Origin: an uncultured Collinsella sp.
GTDB lineage: Bacteria > Actinomycetota > Coriobacteriia > Coriobacteriales > Coriobacteriaceae
Assembly (NCBI GenBank): GCA_902490405.1
Contig: CABUDS010000014.1
Span: 1 to 52,880 of the forward strand
DNA: 52,880 bases
Direction: 5' to 3'
Shown here: positions 24,655 to 33,021 of the stretch, one piece after another
Layout: every line of letters begins with the position of its first letter
Position numbering within the stretch: position 1 is the first letter of the stretch
Made by a program: the position numbers and the translations under genes
Notes under the pieces: generated by a model
Seen by the model: the letters and a program-made list of their open reading frames with translations, nothing else
What the model was told of the DNA's origin: nothing
The model's database searches: none

Positions 24655-26094
24655 CTAGTCCAGACGACGGGTCTGCGCCACGTGCTTGTACCAGTAGGCG
24701 CTTGCCTTGGGCGTGCGCTTCTGGGTTTCAAAGTCTACGTAGAAGAAGCCGTAGCGCTTGTTGTAGCCGTTGGTCCAGGAGAACTGGTCCTGCAGGCTCC
24801 ACAGGAAGTAGCCGCCCACGTTGACGCCCACCTCCATGGCCTTAAGCAGCCAGCGCAGGTGCTGCTCGATGTAGTCGATGCGCGGCTGGTCGTCCACAAA
24901 GCCGTCCTTGTAGGGGTCCTTGTAGCCCATACCGTTTTCGGTAATGAAAATCTGCTTGTAGTTGGGGTAGCGCTGTTTAATGTAGACGAGCAGATCGAAC
25001 AGACCCTCGGGATAGATGATCCAGTCCCAGTCGGTGGTGGGGATGCCGGGCTTGTTCACATGCTCGCCAATGCCCTTGACGCGCCAGCGGCCGGTACCCT
25101 TCTCGCCCGTGCCGTTGTGGTGCAGGTCGTTCTCGCCGTCGTAGGCCTTGAGGAAACGGCACTGGTAGTTGTTGACACCCAGGTAGTCGTTGTAGAGCGC
25201 GGCCTCGCGCATAATCTCGAGGTCCTTGTCCAGGATCTCGATGGTGCCGCCCGAGACGGCAGCCAGGCGGTTGGCGCACTCGAGGGTGTCGGGGGCATAG
25301 TCGCCGCGGAAGGTGGCGTCAAGCAGGAACTGGTTTTGCAGCACGTGCTCGTTGTTGGCGGCCTTGATGTCGGCGGGGTCGTTCTCGTTGAGCGGGTACT
25401 TGAACTCCAACGACTGAATGACGCCGATCTTGCCCTTAAAGCCGCCGTTGTGGAAGGCCAGCACAGCCTTGGCGTGGGCAAGCATCATGTTGTGCTCGCA
25501 CTGGAAGGCCTCGGCCAGATGAGCTTTGACGCCGCCGGGGAAGGTGCCCTCGATGTAGGTGTTGGAGGCGTCAGCCCAGATCTCGTTAAAGGTGAACCAA
25601 TAGGTCACCTGGTCAGCGTATTCCTTAAAGCAGAAGGTGGCAAAGTCCACAAAGGCGTCGATGGTCTCGCGATTGAGGAAGTCGCCCTTCTCAAAGAGGG
25701 GCAGCGGCGTGTCAAAGTGATGCAGCGTGACAAACGGCTCAACGTGGTGCTTGTGGCACTCGGCAAAGAGATCGTGGTAGAACTGCACGCCCTCGGGGTT
25801 TACCTTGCCAGTACCCTCGGGGAAGATACGGCTCCAGGCGATGGAGAGGCGGATGCCGTTGATGCCGAACTCCTCGCACAGCTCCAGATCGACGGGGTAC
25901 TGGTTGTAGAAGTCGGAGGCGGGGTCGGGGGAGAAACGGCCCTGGGCCTCCAGGAAGTCGTCCCAGGCGACCTTGCCCTTTCCGTGGGTGCGGGTCTCGC
26001 CTTCTACCTGGTAGGCAGCGGTGGCGCCGCCAAAGACAAAGTCCTCGGGAAACTGCGCGGGCGGGTTGGTGACGCTGGCAGGGTTAACGGACAT
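24655..26094 (-). CDS. lacG: 6-phospho-beta-galactosidase (GH1)
   Basis: 479-residue GH1 enzyme. The acid/base is E171 in TFNEIW and the nucleophile lies in ITENGMGY (about residue 385). Near the C terminus the phosphate-binding signature reads FSWTNGYNKRYGFFYVD: Ser, then Lys at +7 and Tyr at +9, as in 6-phospho-glycosidases. Trp next to Ser is typical of LacG rather than 6-phospho-beta-glucosidases. It should split lactose-6'-P into glucose and galactose-6-P. It is the second gene of the lacE-lacG operon, 66 bp after lacE, with an intercistronic hairpin. A broader substrate range is possible. Confidence 0.9.
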   Translation of the reverse strand: MSVNPASVTNPPAQFPEDFVFGGATAAYQVEGETRTHGKGKVAWDDFLEAQGRFSPDPASDFYNQYPVDLELCEEFGINGIRLSIAWSRIFPEGTGKVNPEGVQFYHDLFAECHKHHVEPFVTLHHFDTPLPLFEKGDFLNRETIDAFVDFATFCFKEYADQVTYWFTFNEIWADASNTYIEGTFPGGVKAHLAEAFQCEHNMMLAHAKAVLAFHNGGFKGKIGVIQSLEFKYPLNENDPADIKAANNEHVLQNQFLLDATFRGDYAPDTLECANRLAAVSGGTIEILDKDLEIMREAALYNDYLGVNNYQCRFLKAYDGENDLHHNGTGEKGTGRWRVKGIGEHVNKPGIPTTDWDWIIYPEGLFDLLVYIKQRYPNYKQIFITENGMGYKDPYKDGFVDDQPRIDYIEQHLRWLLKAMEVGVNVGGYFLWSLQDQFSWTNGYNKRYGFFYVDFETQKRTPKASAYWYKHVAQTRRLD

Positions 26095-26118
26095 GATGAT
26101 CCAATCGTTTAAATCGAA

Positions 26119-26150
26119 GGGCCAGCCGGTCTTGGATAGTCGGCTGGCCC
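26119..26150 (-). promoter_or_regulatory. Intercistronic hairpin between lacE and lacG
   Basis: GGGCCAGCCG (26119-26128) pairs perfectly with CGGCTGGCCC (26141-26150). No T run follows, so it more likely stabilises the lacE mRNA or attenuates lacG than ends transcription. Confidence 0.6.
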
Positions 26151-26160
26151 TAAGCGTTAC

Positions 26161-27930
26161 TTACTTCGACAGCTGCTCGCTCACAAAGGCGAGAGACTTG
26201 TCGCCGTTCTGGGAGAGCTCGATGTATTGCTTACCGCGGCAGGCGACGCACTTGTTGCCCACGCGCTCGCAGTCCTTCTGCAGGTCGGCCAGGTAGCTGG
26301 CGGCCTGCGGGGCCAGGACGACCAGGTCAAAGTCGGGAAGCATGTCCACGTGGTTGCCATAGGCATCGGCGGCGGTCTCAAGATCGATGCCGCGCTCCTT
26401 GGCGGCCTTGGCCAGTGCGTTGGCGAGCAGGCCCGAAGTGCCGCCGCCCTGGCAGAGCACGAGTACGCGCTTGCCGTTGAGGTCGCTGGCGGCCGTAGCT
26501 TCGGTGGCGGCAGCAGCGGGGGCAGCGTCGGTCTTTACGACCTCGGCAGCGGCGCCGGCGGCAACACTCTTGGCGTCGGCCTTACCCTGGAAGGCGTCGT
26601 TGAGCTTGGCGGCCTTCTCGGCGTTCTTGGCGGCGAGCTCCTCCTGGGAGATCTCGGCCTCCTCGGCGCACTTCTGGGCGTCATAGGCACGGAAGAACGG
26701 GTAGTACAGGGCAAAGTCGATGACTAGGATGATGGCGAGCATCACAAAGGCGAGCGGCTGGAAGCCCAGGCCCATGATGGTGCCGATGGGGCCGGGGACG
26801 GTCCAGGGCAGGGTGTACATAAAGCCGTTCATGCCCAAGAAGTCGATAAAGACCTTGAGGATCCAGATGTTGGCGATCGGGGCAAAGACAAACGGGACAA
26901 AGAAGACGGGGTTGAGCACGATAGGCGCGGCGAACAGCAGCGGCTCGTTGACGGCAAAGCACACGGGGACGATGGCTGCTTTGCCGACGGCGCGCATCTC
27001 CTGGGACTTGGCCAGGAAGCAGAACATAAAGACCAGGACGAGCGTGGCGCCGGTGCCGCCCATGCAGACGACGAAGTACTGGGCTCCCTGCGTCAGGACG
27101 GCGGTGGCGTGCTCGCCGGCCTGGAATGCAGCCAGGTTGTCGGTCATGTTGGCAACGAGAGCGGCGGCGATGGCGGGCTCGACGATCGAGGGGCCGTGGA
27201 CGCCGACGAACCAGAAGAGGCTCATAGCGCCGTAGATCACAGCGAGGCCGATATAGCCGTCGGCGGCGGTGAACAGGGGCTGGAACACCTGGATGACGCC
27301 CTGGGCAAAGCAGAAGCCAAAGGCAGCGCGGAAGACGATGTCAAAGACCCAAAAGACGGTGATGCAGACGGAGAAGGGGATGATGTCCTTAAAGGTCTGC
27401 GAGATGTTGGGCGGAACCTGCTCGGGCATCTTGACGGTGATGTTGCGCTTAATGAAGAACTTGTAGATGATGCCGGTCACAAACGCAGCGATAAAGGCGG
27501 TCAACAGGCCTTTGGAACCAAGGTAGGTGGTGTTGAAGCCGCTGGCAGCATCCGTGGCGATCGTGTCGCTCGAAAGGAGCAAGAAGCCGATGATGGCTGC
27601 GCACATGCACGAGATGAAGTTGATCTGGTTGTTCTTGGGTAGATCGCGGTTCTGGGCGTCGGCGAAGTGCTTGGCCGTGGTGGCGGCGCAGGCGATGGCC
27701 AGAATGCCCATGGAGTAGTTGTAGCACTTCCACAGGGCGTTGTTGATGTCATCGGGCCAGTAGAAACCCCAGATGTTGGGGACCGAGGCTACCAGGCAGA
27801 AGATGGACGAGAAGATGATGATGGGGATGACGGAGATAAAGCCGTCGCGGATCGCCTTGAGGTACTTGTTGCGGGCGATCGCGTTGAAAAAGGGCTGGCC
27901 CTTTTCGATGATGGCGATGAGTTGCTCCAT
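26161..27930 (-). CDS. lacE: PTS lactose-type IICB permease
   Basis: 589 residues. Residues about 1-430 are a IIC channel of the lactose/cellobiose family (FFNAIARNKYLKAIRDGFISVIPIIIFSS, GVHGPSIVEPAIAAALVANM, FAVNEPLLFAAPIVLNP). A Lys/Ala-rich linker (about 440-478) follows. A IIB domain from about 480 has VLVLCQGGGTSGLLANAL, whose Cys (near 490) carries the phosphate. It imports lactose as lactose-6'-P. RBS AGGAG. First gene of lacEG, divergent from the LacI-type regulator. Its IIA partner is encoded separately at 29507. Confidence 0.93.
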   Translation of the reverse strand: MEQLIAIIEKGQPFFNAIARNKYLKAIRDGFISVIPIIIFSSIFCLVASVPNIWGFYWPDDINNALWKCYNYSMGILAIACAATTAKHFADAQNRDLPKNNQINFISCMCAAIIGFLLLSSDTIATDAASGFNTTYLGSKGLLTAFIAAFVTGIIYKFFIKRNITVKMPEQVPPNISQTFKDIIPFSVCITVFWVFDIVFRAAFGFCFAQGVIQVFQPLFTAADGYIGLAVIYGAMSLFWFVGVHGPSIVEPAIAAALVANMTDNLAAFQAGEHATAVLTQGAQYFVVCMGGTGATLVLVFMFCFLAKSQEMRAVGKAAIVPVCFAVNEPLLFAAPIVLNPVFFVPFVFAPIANIWILKVFIDFLGMNGFMYTLPWTVPGPIGTIMGLGFQPLAFVMLAIILVIDFALYYPFFRAYDAQKCAEEAEISQEELAAKNAEKAAKLNDAFQGKADAKSVAAGAAAEVVKTDAAPAAAATEATAASDLNGKRVLVLCQGGGTSGLLANALAKAAKERGIDLETAADAYGNHVDMLPDFDLVVLAPQAASYLADLQKDCERVGNKCVACRGKQYIELSQNGDKSLAFVSEQLSK

Positions 27931-28287
27931 GCAATGCTCCTAAGAGTCGGTGGGTTAGCAACGATGGTAGCTTTTGACGTTCGGTTGCCAAAATGTTGAC
28001 GTTGCCATTTTGCGGCACAAAAAAAGACGCGAACCGGTGGCCCTTGTGCCTGTGGACCGTCGATTCCTTGCGCGTAAACGTTTGAGCCGCCCGGTGGCTC
28101 TGTGTTTGCACAATGGCAACGTTAACATTTGGGCGACAAAAGCCGCTCGGGGAAGCAGAATTGTCGGTGAACGGTAGGTTTTGGGTGGTAAGCGTATCGT
28201 TGGGGAGGCGTTGGATATACTTAAAGGTGTTCAAAATGACTGCGCAGGATGTCTTCAATGGCATCGTTGACATAGAAAGATCGACCT
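27931..28287. promoter_or_regulatory. Divergent lacE / lacI-type control region with paired operators
   Basis: Two inverted copies of a near-identical 21-bp site occur. One is at 27988-28011 (CCAAAATGTTGACGTTGCCA...), the other on the opposite strand at 28112-28132 (AATGGCAACGTTAACATTTG...). They are about 120 bp apart, as for LacI-family repressors that loop DNA. A GGTGAACGGT motif is at 28166-28175. No gene in this stretch. Confidence 0.65.
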
Positions 28288-29292
28288 ATGGCCGCTGTTA
28301 AAAAATCGGTTTCCGTTAAGGACGTGGCGCGTCTCGCGGGCGTCTCGGAGCAGACAGTCTCGCGTACGGTGCACGATTCGCCCAGCGTGCGCCTCGAGAC
28401 CAAGGAGCGCGTGCGCGCCGCCATGCGCGAGCTGGGGTATCGCCCCAATTTTGCCGGTCGATCGCTGCGCCGCGGCAAGTTTAAGACCGTCGGCGTCGCC
28501 ATGTTCAACATTACCGGCACCGGCAACCTCGACCGTATGGAGGGCTTTGCCGCCGCGGCCGACAAACATGGCTATGCCATCACCCTCACTAAAGTAGACG
28601 GGCATCCGTATACCCTCGAGAGCGCATCGTCGCGCATGAGCGCGCTGCCGGTGGATGGCATGGTTGTGATCATGAATCGCATGCCGGCGGACTTTGGCAC
28701 CTTCGAGCCGCTGCCCGGTATGCAGACGGTGCTCGTTACCATGCTGGAGCACCCGCTCTGTTCAACAGTCGATAACGACCAGTTCGATTGCTCGCGCCAG
28801 GTGGTCGAGTACCTGCTGGAGCAGGGGCACAAGACCGTGCACTTTATCTCGTGCCCCGAGCGCTCGCTTTCGGGCATGCGTCGCGAGGAGGGCTGGCGCG
28901 AGACATTGCGCGCGCATGGTATTGAGCCGCCGCGACTCGTCCGTGGCGATTGGACGGCACAGAGCGGATATGCCGCCGGCCAGGTGCTTGCGGACGATTC
29001 GAACTGCACAGCCATTTATGCTTCCAACGATGCCATGGCCTACGGCTGCATTCGCGGGCTCGAGTCGCGCGGGAAGCACGTGCCCCAGGACGTAAGCGTG
29101 GTGGGTGTTGACGATAGTTTGGGCGATATCGTGCCCGATCGTCGCCTGACTACGGTGCGCTTTGACAACAAGCGCGTCGGCATGTGGGCGGTCGACAAGA
29201 TTGCCGGCGCCGAGGGCGCTGCACCCGGTGTGGAGCACATGCTGTTTCCGGGTGTGCTCGTCGAGGGCGATACGGTGCGCGATATACGCTAG
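28288..29292 (+). CDS. LacI-family transcriptional regulator (lactose operon)
   Basis: 334 residues. HTH and hinge: VSVKDVARLAGVSEQTVSRTVHDSPSVRLETKERVRAAMRELGYRPNFAGRSLRRGK. The C-terminal periplasmic-binding-like core has the usual VDNDQFDCSRQVVEYL, AIYASNDAMAYGCIRGLESRGKHVPQDVSVVGVDD. The ATG at 28288 has only a weak RBS (GAAAG). Divergent from lacE, with twin operator-like sites between. Likely the specific repressor of lacEG. Similar to the LacI protein at 38297. Confidence 0.9.
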   Translation: MAAVKKSVSVKDVARLAGVSEQTVSRTVHDSPSVRLETKERVRAAMRELGYRPNFAGRSLRRGKFKTVGVAMFNITGTGNLDRMEGFAAAADKHGYAITLTKVDGHPYTLESASSRMSALPVDGMVVIMNRMPADFGTFEPLPGMQTVLVTMLEHPLCSTVDNDQFDCSRQVVEYLLEQGHKTVHFISCPERSLSGMRREEGWRETLRAHGIEPPRLVRGDWTAQSGYAAGQVLADDSNCTAIYASNDAMAYGCIRGLESRGKHVPQDVSVVGVDDSLGDIVPDRRLTTVRFDNKRVGMWAVDKIAGAEGAAPGVEHMLFPGVLVEGDTVRDIR

Positions 29293-29506
29293 GGTGCGGA
29301 CCTGTTTGGGTTGCCGCTAATTGTGTTTGAGAATGTTCAGATTGGTTTAAAAACCGTTCACGGGTGAAAAGCAACCGTTCATAGCTCGAAATTACGTTTT
29401 GCGCTGTTCTTTTTTGTTTGAATGTTAATGTTCCTGCCATACACAGCGCAGCGCGTATGCCCGGACGCGATGCTCTCCGTTGGTTCATATGTGAAAGGAA
29501 CGCAAT
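29293..29506 (+). promoter_or_regulatory. lacF control region
   Basis: ACCGTTCAC (29353-29361) and ACCGTTCA (29374-29381) are two copies of the recurrent motif. A DeoR-type direct repeat TGTTC-N5-TGTTTGAATG starts at 29405, with another TGTTC at 29429. The arrangement suggests both a global and a pathway-specific input. Confidence 0.55.
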
Positions 29507-29845
29507 ATGGCAACCAAAGAAGAAATCTCGATGGTTGGATTTGAGATTGTCGCATACGCGGGCGACGCCCAGACCGATCTGCTTGCAGCGCTCGATGCTG
29601 CTCGCGAGGGTGATTTTGAGAAGGCCGAGCAGCTGCACAAGGATGCCAGCGATGCACTTATCGGCGCCCACGACACGCAGACCAAGCTGCTTTCGCAGGA
29701 GGCCGGCGGCGGCGAGATGGAGATGACCTTCATCATGGCTCACGCTCAGGACACTCTCATGACCACCATGATCCTGGAGAAGCAGACCCGCTTTACCATC
29801 GATGCCTATAAGCGCATCGCCGCACTCGAGGCTAAGCTCGCCTAA
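29507..29845 (+). CDS. lacF: PTS lactose-type IIA component
   Basis: 112 residues, all-helical EIIA of the lactose/cellobiose family. It has ISMVGFEIVAYAGDAQTDLLAALDAAREGDFEKAEQL and the active-site segment FIMAHAQDTLMTTMI with H79 as phosphate acceptor. It should phosphorylate the IIB domain of LacE. RBS GAAAGGA. Unlike most lac operons it is not adjacent to lacE: the LacI-type gene lies between and lacF has its own control region and terminator. Confidence 0.95.
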   Translation: MATKEEISMVGFEIVAYAGDAQTDLLAALDAAREGDFEKAEQLHKDASDALIGAHDTQTKLLSQEAGGGEMEMTFIMAHAQDTLMTTMILEKQTRFTIDAYKRIAALEAKLA

Positions 29846-29879
29846 CGAGCTCTCACAACCAAGTCCCCTTCCAAAAGCT

Positions 29880-29906
29880 CTGCCGCTACCCGCGGCAGGG
29901 TTTTTC
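29880..29906 (+). terminator. Terminator of lacF
   Basis: CTGCCGC (29880-29886) pairs with GCGGCAG (29892-29898), then GG and TTTTT. Confidence 0.8.
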
Positions 29907-30039
29907 TGTTTACCCGGCACTTGGGGACGTTCCTTATCTGCCGGCAGTTTGGGACACTCCTGCCATGCATTCGATCCTTTGAGGATGGAAGAAACCGGGT
30001 CATTAGGTTTGCTGCGGTGCCGACTCGGTCTGTCGGTTA

Positions 30040-30193
30040 CAAAACTATGCCGGTTTACTACGATGAATCGCATTCTTTCAACTATGGAAAGAACAGCGTT
30101 ATCAAAGCCGCAGGTAGAAAGCTTGTCATTTTCTGCTAATAGCAAATGTGGTCGGTCCTATCGGTTTTATCGTAGTAAACCGGCATAGTTTTG
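30040..30193. repeat. 152-bp palindromic element, copy B
   Basis: Perfect 25-bp terminal inverted repeats (30040-30064 with 30169-30193). The ends match copy A (22073-22224) at most positions, the length is the same, and AAAGCCGCAGGTA (30104-30116) sits in the interior. It lies between lacF and a membrane-protein gene. No ORF inside. Confidence 0.85.
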
Positions 30194-30309
30194 AAATGGC
30201 ACTATTCGACTAGCAGCGTTATGGAGCTTCTGCACGCCCTCCCGTTCGGTTTTTCGATGGGTGGGTATACTTTCCACCGCAATACAGGCCGGAATGAGGA
30301 GGCATCCAA

Positions 30310-31323
30310 ATGCCGGATAACGGGTCAATACAAAAAAGAGACGCGCACGAGATGGCTCATGGGCGTCCTGTCCAGATAACCGAGCACACGACGGTAACCG
30401 AGCTGCAGCCCAGCCTGTCCGATGTCGTGTGCGCAAACAAAAAGCTGCAGATTGGCTTTATCGTTGCACTCGTGGTACTGGCGCTGCTGTCGGGCTTTGT
30501 GGCTCGTCCGCATTTTGCCGATACCAAAACATGGGACTCCACCATCGAGGTCATCGACCAAAAGAAGGGCAACGTTTTGGCGCTCACGACCTCGTGCGTG
30601 GCGCTGTCTGCGGGCATTACCGCGCTGCCGGGTGATACGGGAACGCCGGTTGCCGAGCAGCTCGCGCAGCTTTCGGGTAACTTGGGCATCGTGCTTGCCG
30701 TGCTCTACCTAGAGAAATATTTGCTCACGATTTTGTGGTCGGTTGGCTTGGGCATCTTAATCCCGTTTGCGCTGGTGCTCTTTGCGGTCTCGCTTGGCAT
30801 TCACGGACGCTGGAGCACGAGCGCTGTCCTGCGCCGCGTGGCGACCCGCGTGCTGGTGGTTGCCGTGATCGGCATGGCCTTGGTGCCTGCAAGCGTATGG
30901 GTGTCGCAAAAGGTCGACGAGACGTATCGGGTGAGCATCGAAGCGGCCGAGCAAAAGGCGGCCGACGCTGCGGGTGCGGCAGACGGCAATAGCTCCAAAA
31001 CGAGCAAGAAAAAGTCCGAGTCCACAGAATCCAAGAACGTGCTTGAGCAGCTTGCCGACGGTGCCTCGGGTCTTGTCGCGTCGGTGACCAACGGCGCCAA
31101 ACAGATGACCGATGAGATTGTGCAACAGGTGACCGATCTGATCGAAGGCGTCATCGTGATGATTGTGACTTCGTGCGTTATTCCATTGCTGGTGCTCGCG
31201 GCGTTTCTGTGGCTGGGGCACACGCTGCTGGGGATCGATATTTCCGGCCCGGCGAACTATTTAACGGGACGTTTTCTGAGCGCTCCGTCCAAACATGCCA
31301 AGAAGAGCGGGCAGTCTGAGTAG
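30310..31323 (+). CDS. Hypothetical multi-span membrane protein
   Basis: 337 residues, no family recognised. A membrane segment near 48-66 (IGFIVALVVLALLSGFVA) precedes a 50-residue loop. Hydrophobic stretches follow at about 118-165, at 178-197 (VLVVAVIGMALVPASVWVS) and near the C terminus (VIVMIVTSCVIPLLVLAAFLWLGHTLLG). Between the last two is an Ala/Lys/Ser-rich, probably coiled region (AAEQKAADAAGAADG ... KKKSESTESK). RBS GAGGAGG. Flanked by a palindromic element and a terminator, so a single-gene unit. Confidence 0.7.
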   Translation: MPDNGSIQKRDAHEMAHGRPVQITEHTTVTELQPSLSDVVCANKKLQIGFIVALVVLALLSGFVARPHFADTKTWDSTIEVIDQKKGNVLALTTSCVALSAGITALPGDTGTPVAEQLAQLSGNLGIVLAVLYLEKYLLTILWSVGLGILIPFALVLFAVSLGIHGRWSTSAVLRRVATRVLVVAVIGMALVPASVWVSQKVDETYRVSIEAAEQKAADAAGAADGNSSKTSKKKSESTESKNVLEQLADGASGLVASVTNGAKQMTDEIVQQVTDLIEGVIVMIVTSCVIPLLVLAAFLWLGHTLLGIDISGPANYLTGRFLSAPSKHAKKSGQSE

Positions 31324-31357
31324 GCGGCAAAGCGATCTTTGGAAGATCAACCGTAAG

Positions 31358-31396
31358 AAGGGCGGCCGAGACACGTTCTCGGCCGCCCTTTTGTTT
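31358..31396 (+). terminator. Terminator after the membrane protein
   Basis: AAGGGCGGCCGAG (about 31358-31370) pairs with CTCGGCCGCCCTT (31378-31390), followed by TTTG. Confidence 0.85.
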
Positions 31397-31630
31397 GTTG
31401 AAGACATGGTCGCTACGTCTGCGCCGGGCTCAAACGGTCGGCAATCAACCGTAAACGGTATTTGTTCAAAAAAGAACAAAGTTAAACAAATAATGGTTGC
31501 AACCTATGTTCGAATGTGTTCAAATAAACATGAACAGTGAAGAACCGCACATTCAGATGCCCGGACCTGAGCGCGATTCAACACTTCCAAACAGAAACTA
31601 CGCACCTGCGTATCTCTCAAGGAGGATGTC
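31397..31630 (+). promoter_or_regulatory. lacAB control region
   Basis: CCGTAAACGGT (31449-31459) is a variant of the recurrent motif. TTTGTTC-N6-GAACAAA (31461-31480) is a perfect palindrome. TGTTC-N5-TGTTC (31507-31521) followed by inverted GAACA (31532-31536) matches the DeoR-type sites at 23540 and 29405. AAGGAGG precedes lacA. Confidence 0.6.
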
Positions 31631-32059
31631 ATGAGGGTTGTAATCGCTTCCGATGCCGACGGTATGTCGATGAAGGAGTCCATCAAGGAGATGCTCATCG
31701 CTGACGGTCACGAGGTCGTCGACTATTCCGAGACCCCTGCTGCGGACTTTGTCGATTCCGCGACCGCCGTTGCCAAGGACCTGCTGGAGCACAAGGATTC
31801 CCAGGGCTTCGCATTCGATAAGTACGGCGTCGGCTCCTATATGGCCGCCGTCAAGATCAAGGGCATGGTCGTCGCCAACATTTCCGACGAGCGTTCCGCC
31901 TACATGACCCGCGAGCACAACGGCTCGCGCATGGTCACCATGGGCCCGGGCGTTGTGGGCACCGAGGTCGCCAAGAAGATCGCCCGCGAGTTCCTGCGCG
32001 CCCAGTACGCCGGCGGCCGTCACCAGATCCGTGTCGACATGCTCAACAAGATGGCCTAA
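31631..32059 (+). CDS. lacA: Galactose-6-phosphate isomerase subunit LacA
   Basis: 142 residues of the RpiB/LacA-LacB family (MRVVIASDADGMSMKESIKEMLIADGHEV, VVANISDERSAYMTREHNGSRMVTMGPGVVG). With LacB it converts galactose-6-P to tagatose-6-P. The LacA subunit lacks the usual active-site Cys, as here. RBS CAAGGAGG. 63 bp upstream of lacB in the same operon. Confidence 0.93.
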   Translation: MRVVIASDADGMSMKESIKEMLIADGHEVVDYSETPAADFVDSATAVAKDLLEHKDSQGFAFDKYGVGSYMAAVKIKGMVVANISDERSAYMTREHNGSRMVTMGPGVVGTEVAKKIAREFLRAQYAGGRHQIRVDMLNKMA

Positions 32060-32122
32060 CGAGAGCCACCGAGAACTCGAACTTCTATCTCAACTTGTGA
32101 ATTCAGACGAAAGGACGTTCTG

Positions 32123-32647
32123 ATGAAGAAGACCATCGCAATCGGTTGCGACCATATCGTTACGGACGAGAAGATCTATCTGGCCGACCGCCTGGAGCAG
32201 GCTGGCTACAAGGTGCTCGACTGCGGCACCTACAGCCACACCCGTACGCACTATCCCATCTACGGTAAGGCCGTGGGCGAGGCTGTTGCCAGCGGCAAGG
32301 CCGACTTTGGCGTGGCCCTGTGCGGCACCGGCATCGGCATCACCAACGCCGTCAACAAGGTTCCCGGCGCTCGCTGCGCCCTGGTTCGCGACATGACCTC
32401 TGCCCTGTATGCCCGTCGCGAGCTCAACGCCAACATCGTGGGCTTTGGCGGCAAGATCACCGGCGAGTTCCTGATGGCCGATATCATGCTTGCCTTCCTG
32501 GAGGAGCCCTACGAGAAGACTCCCGAGCACGACGCCCTGATTGCCAAGATCGACGCCTGCAATAAGGCCGACGCCGAGGCTCAGGCTGACCCGCACTTCT
32601 TTGACGAGTTCCTCGAGAAGTGGGACCGCGGCGAGTATCACGACTAA
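32123..32647 (+). CDS. lacB: Galactose-6-phosphate isomerase subunit LacB
   Basis: 174 residues, RpiB family: IAIGCDHIVTDEKIYLADRLEQAGYKVLDCGTYS, then FGVALCGTGIGITNAVNKVPGARCALV (the CGTGIG catalytic loop, Cys about 72) and the C-terminal extension HDALIAKIDACNKADAEAQADPHFFDEFLEKWDRGEYHD typical of LacB. RBS GAAAGGA. Forms a heteromer with LacA. Confidence 0.95.
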   Translation: MKKTIAIGCDHIVTDEKIYLADRLEQAGYKVLDCGTYSHTRTHYPIYGKAVGEAVASGKADFGVALCGTGIGITNAVNKVPGARCALVRDMTSALYARRELNANIVGFGGKITGEFLMADIMLAFLEEPYEKTPEHDALIAKIDACNKADAEAQADPHFFDEFLEKWDRGEYHD

Positions 32648-33021
32648 GGGGGTTCCGGCGTTTTAACAAACGCCGGACCGGTCGACGCTGCGAAGCCATC
32701 TGGCGGGCAATCTGCCGCTCAGCTTCGACGGCATGACCAGAAGGTCAATGCCGTCTCGCTTCACGGCACCTTGCCTCGCCAGCTGGCTTCTCGCTGATGT
32801 CTGAGTGACCTGTGGGGTTACCGCTGTTGTTGCGAAGCGTTCTGGTATGGCAAGTTGCTCCGATAACACGTTTGCTTGCTTGGCTTGAGTGCTTCGTTTT
32901 GGCGGCCCCCGGCATTCTGCAGCTTTTCAATTGACGGCTCGCGTTTCTGTGAGGGGGCGCGGGCCGGTTTTCTATCAGCCCCACTGACTTGGCGGGCTGT
33001 CGTAAGAAAGGGAAGGCTCCT
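32648..33021. other. Gap between lacB and lacX copy 2
   Basis: No gene recognised. A perfect 10-bp hairpin (TCCGGCGTTT 32654-32663 with 32668-32677) follows lacB without a T tract. The rest is not palindromic and shows no consensus promoter by eye. GGGAAGG precedes the ATG at 33022. Confidence 0.4.

Noticed and set aside
24655..26094. 6-phospho-beta-glucosidase
   Set aside because: The Trp after the phosphate-binding Ser and the adjacent lactose-type IICB point to 6-phospho-beta-galactosidase.
24388..26112. 574-codon plus-strand open frame opposite lacG
   Set aside because: It lies antisense to a clear GH1 gene, its translation is Val/Leu/Gly/Ala-rich without domains, and it starts within the palindromic repeats. 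It is a codon-bias shadow.
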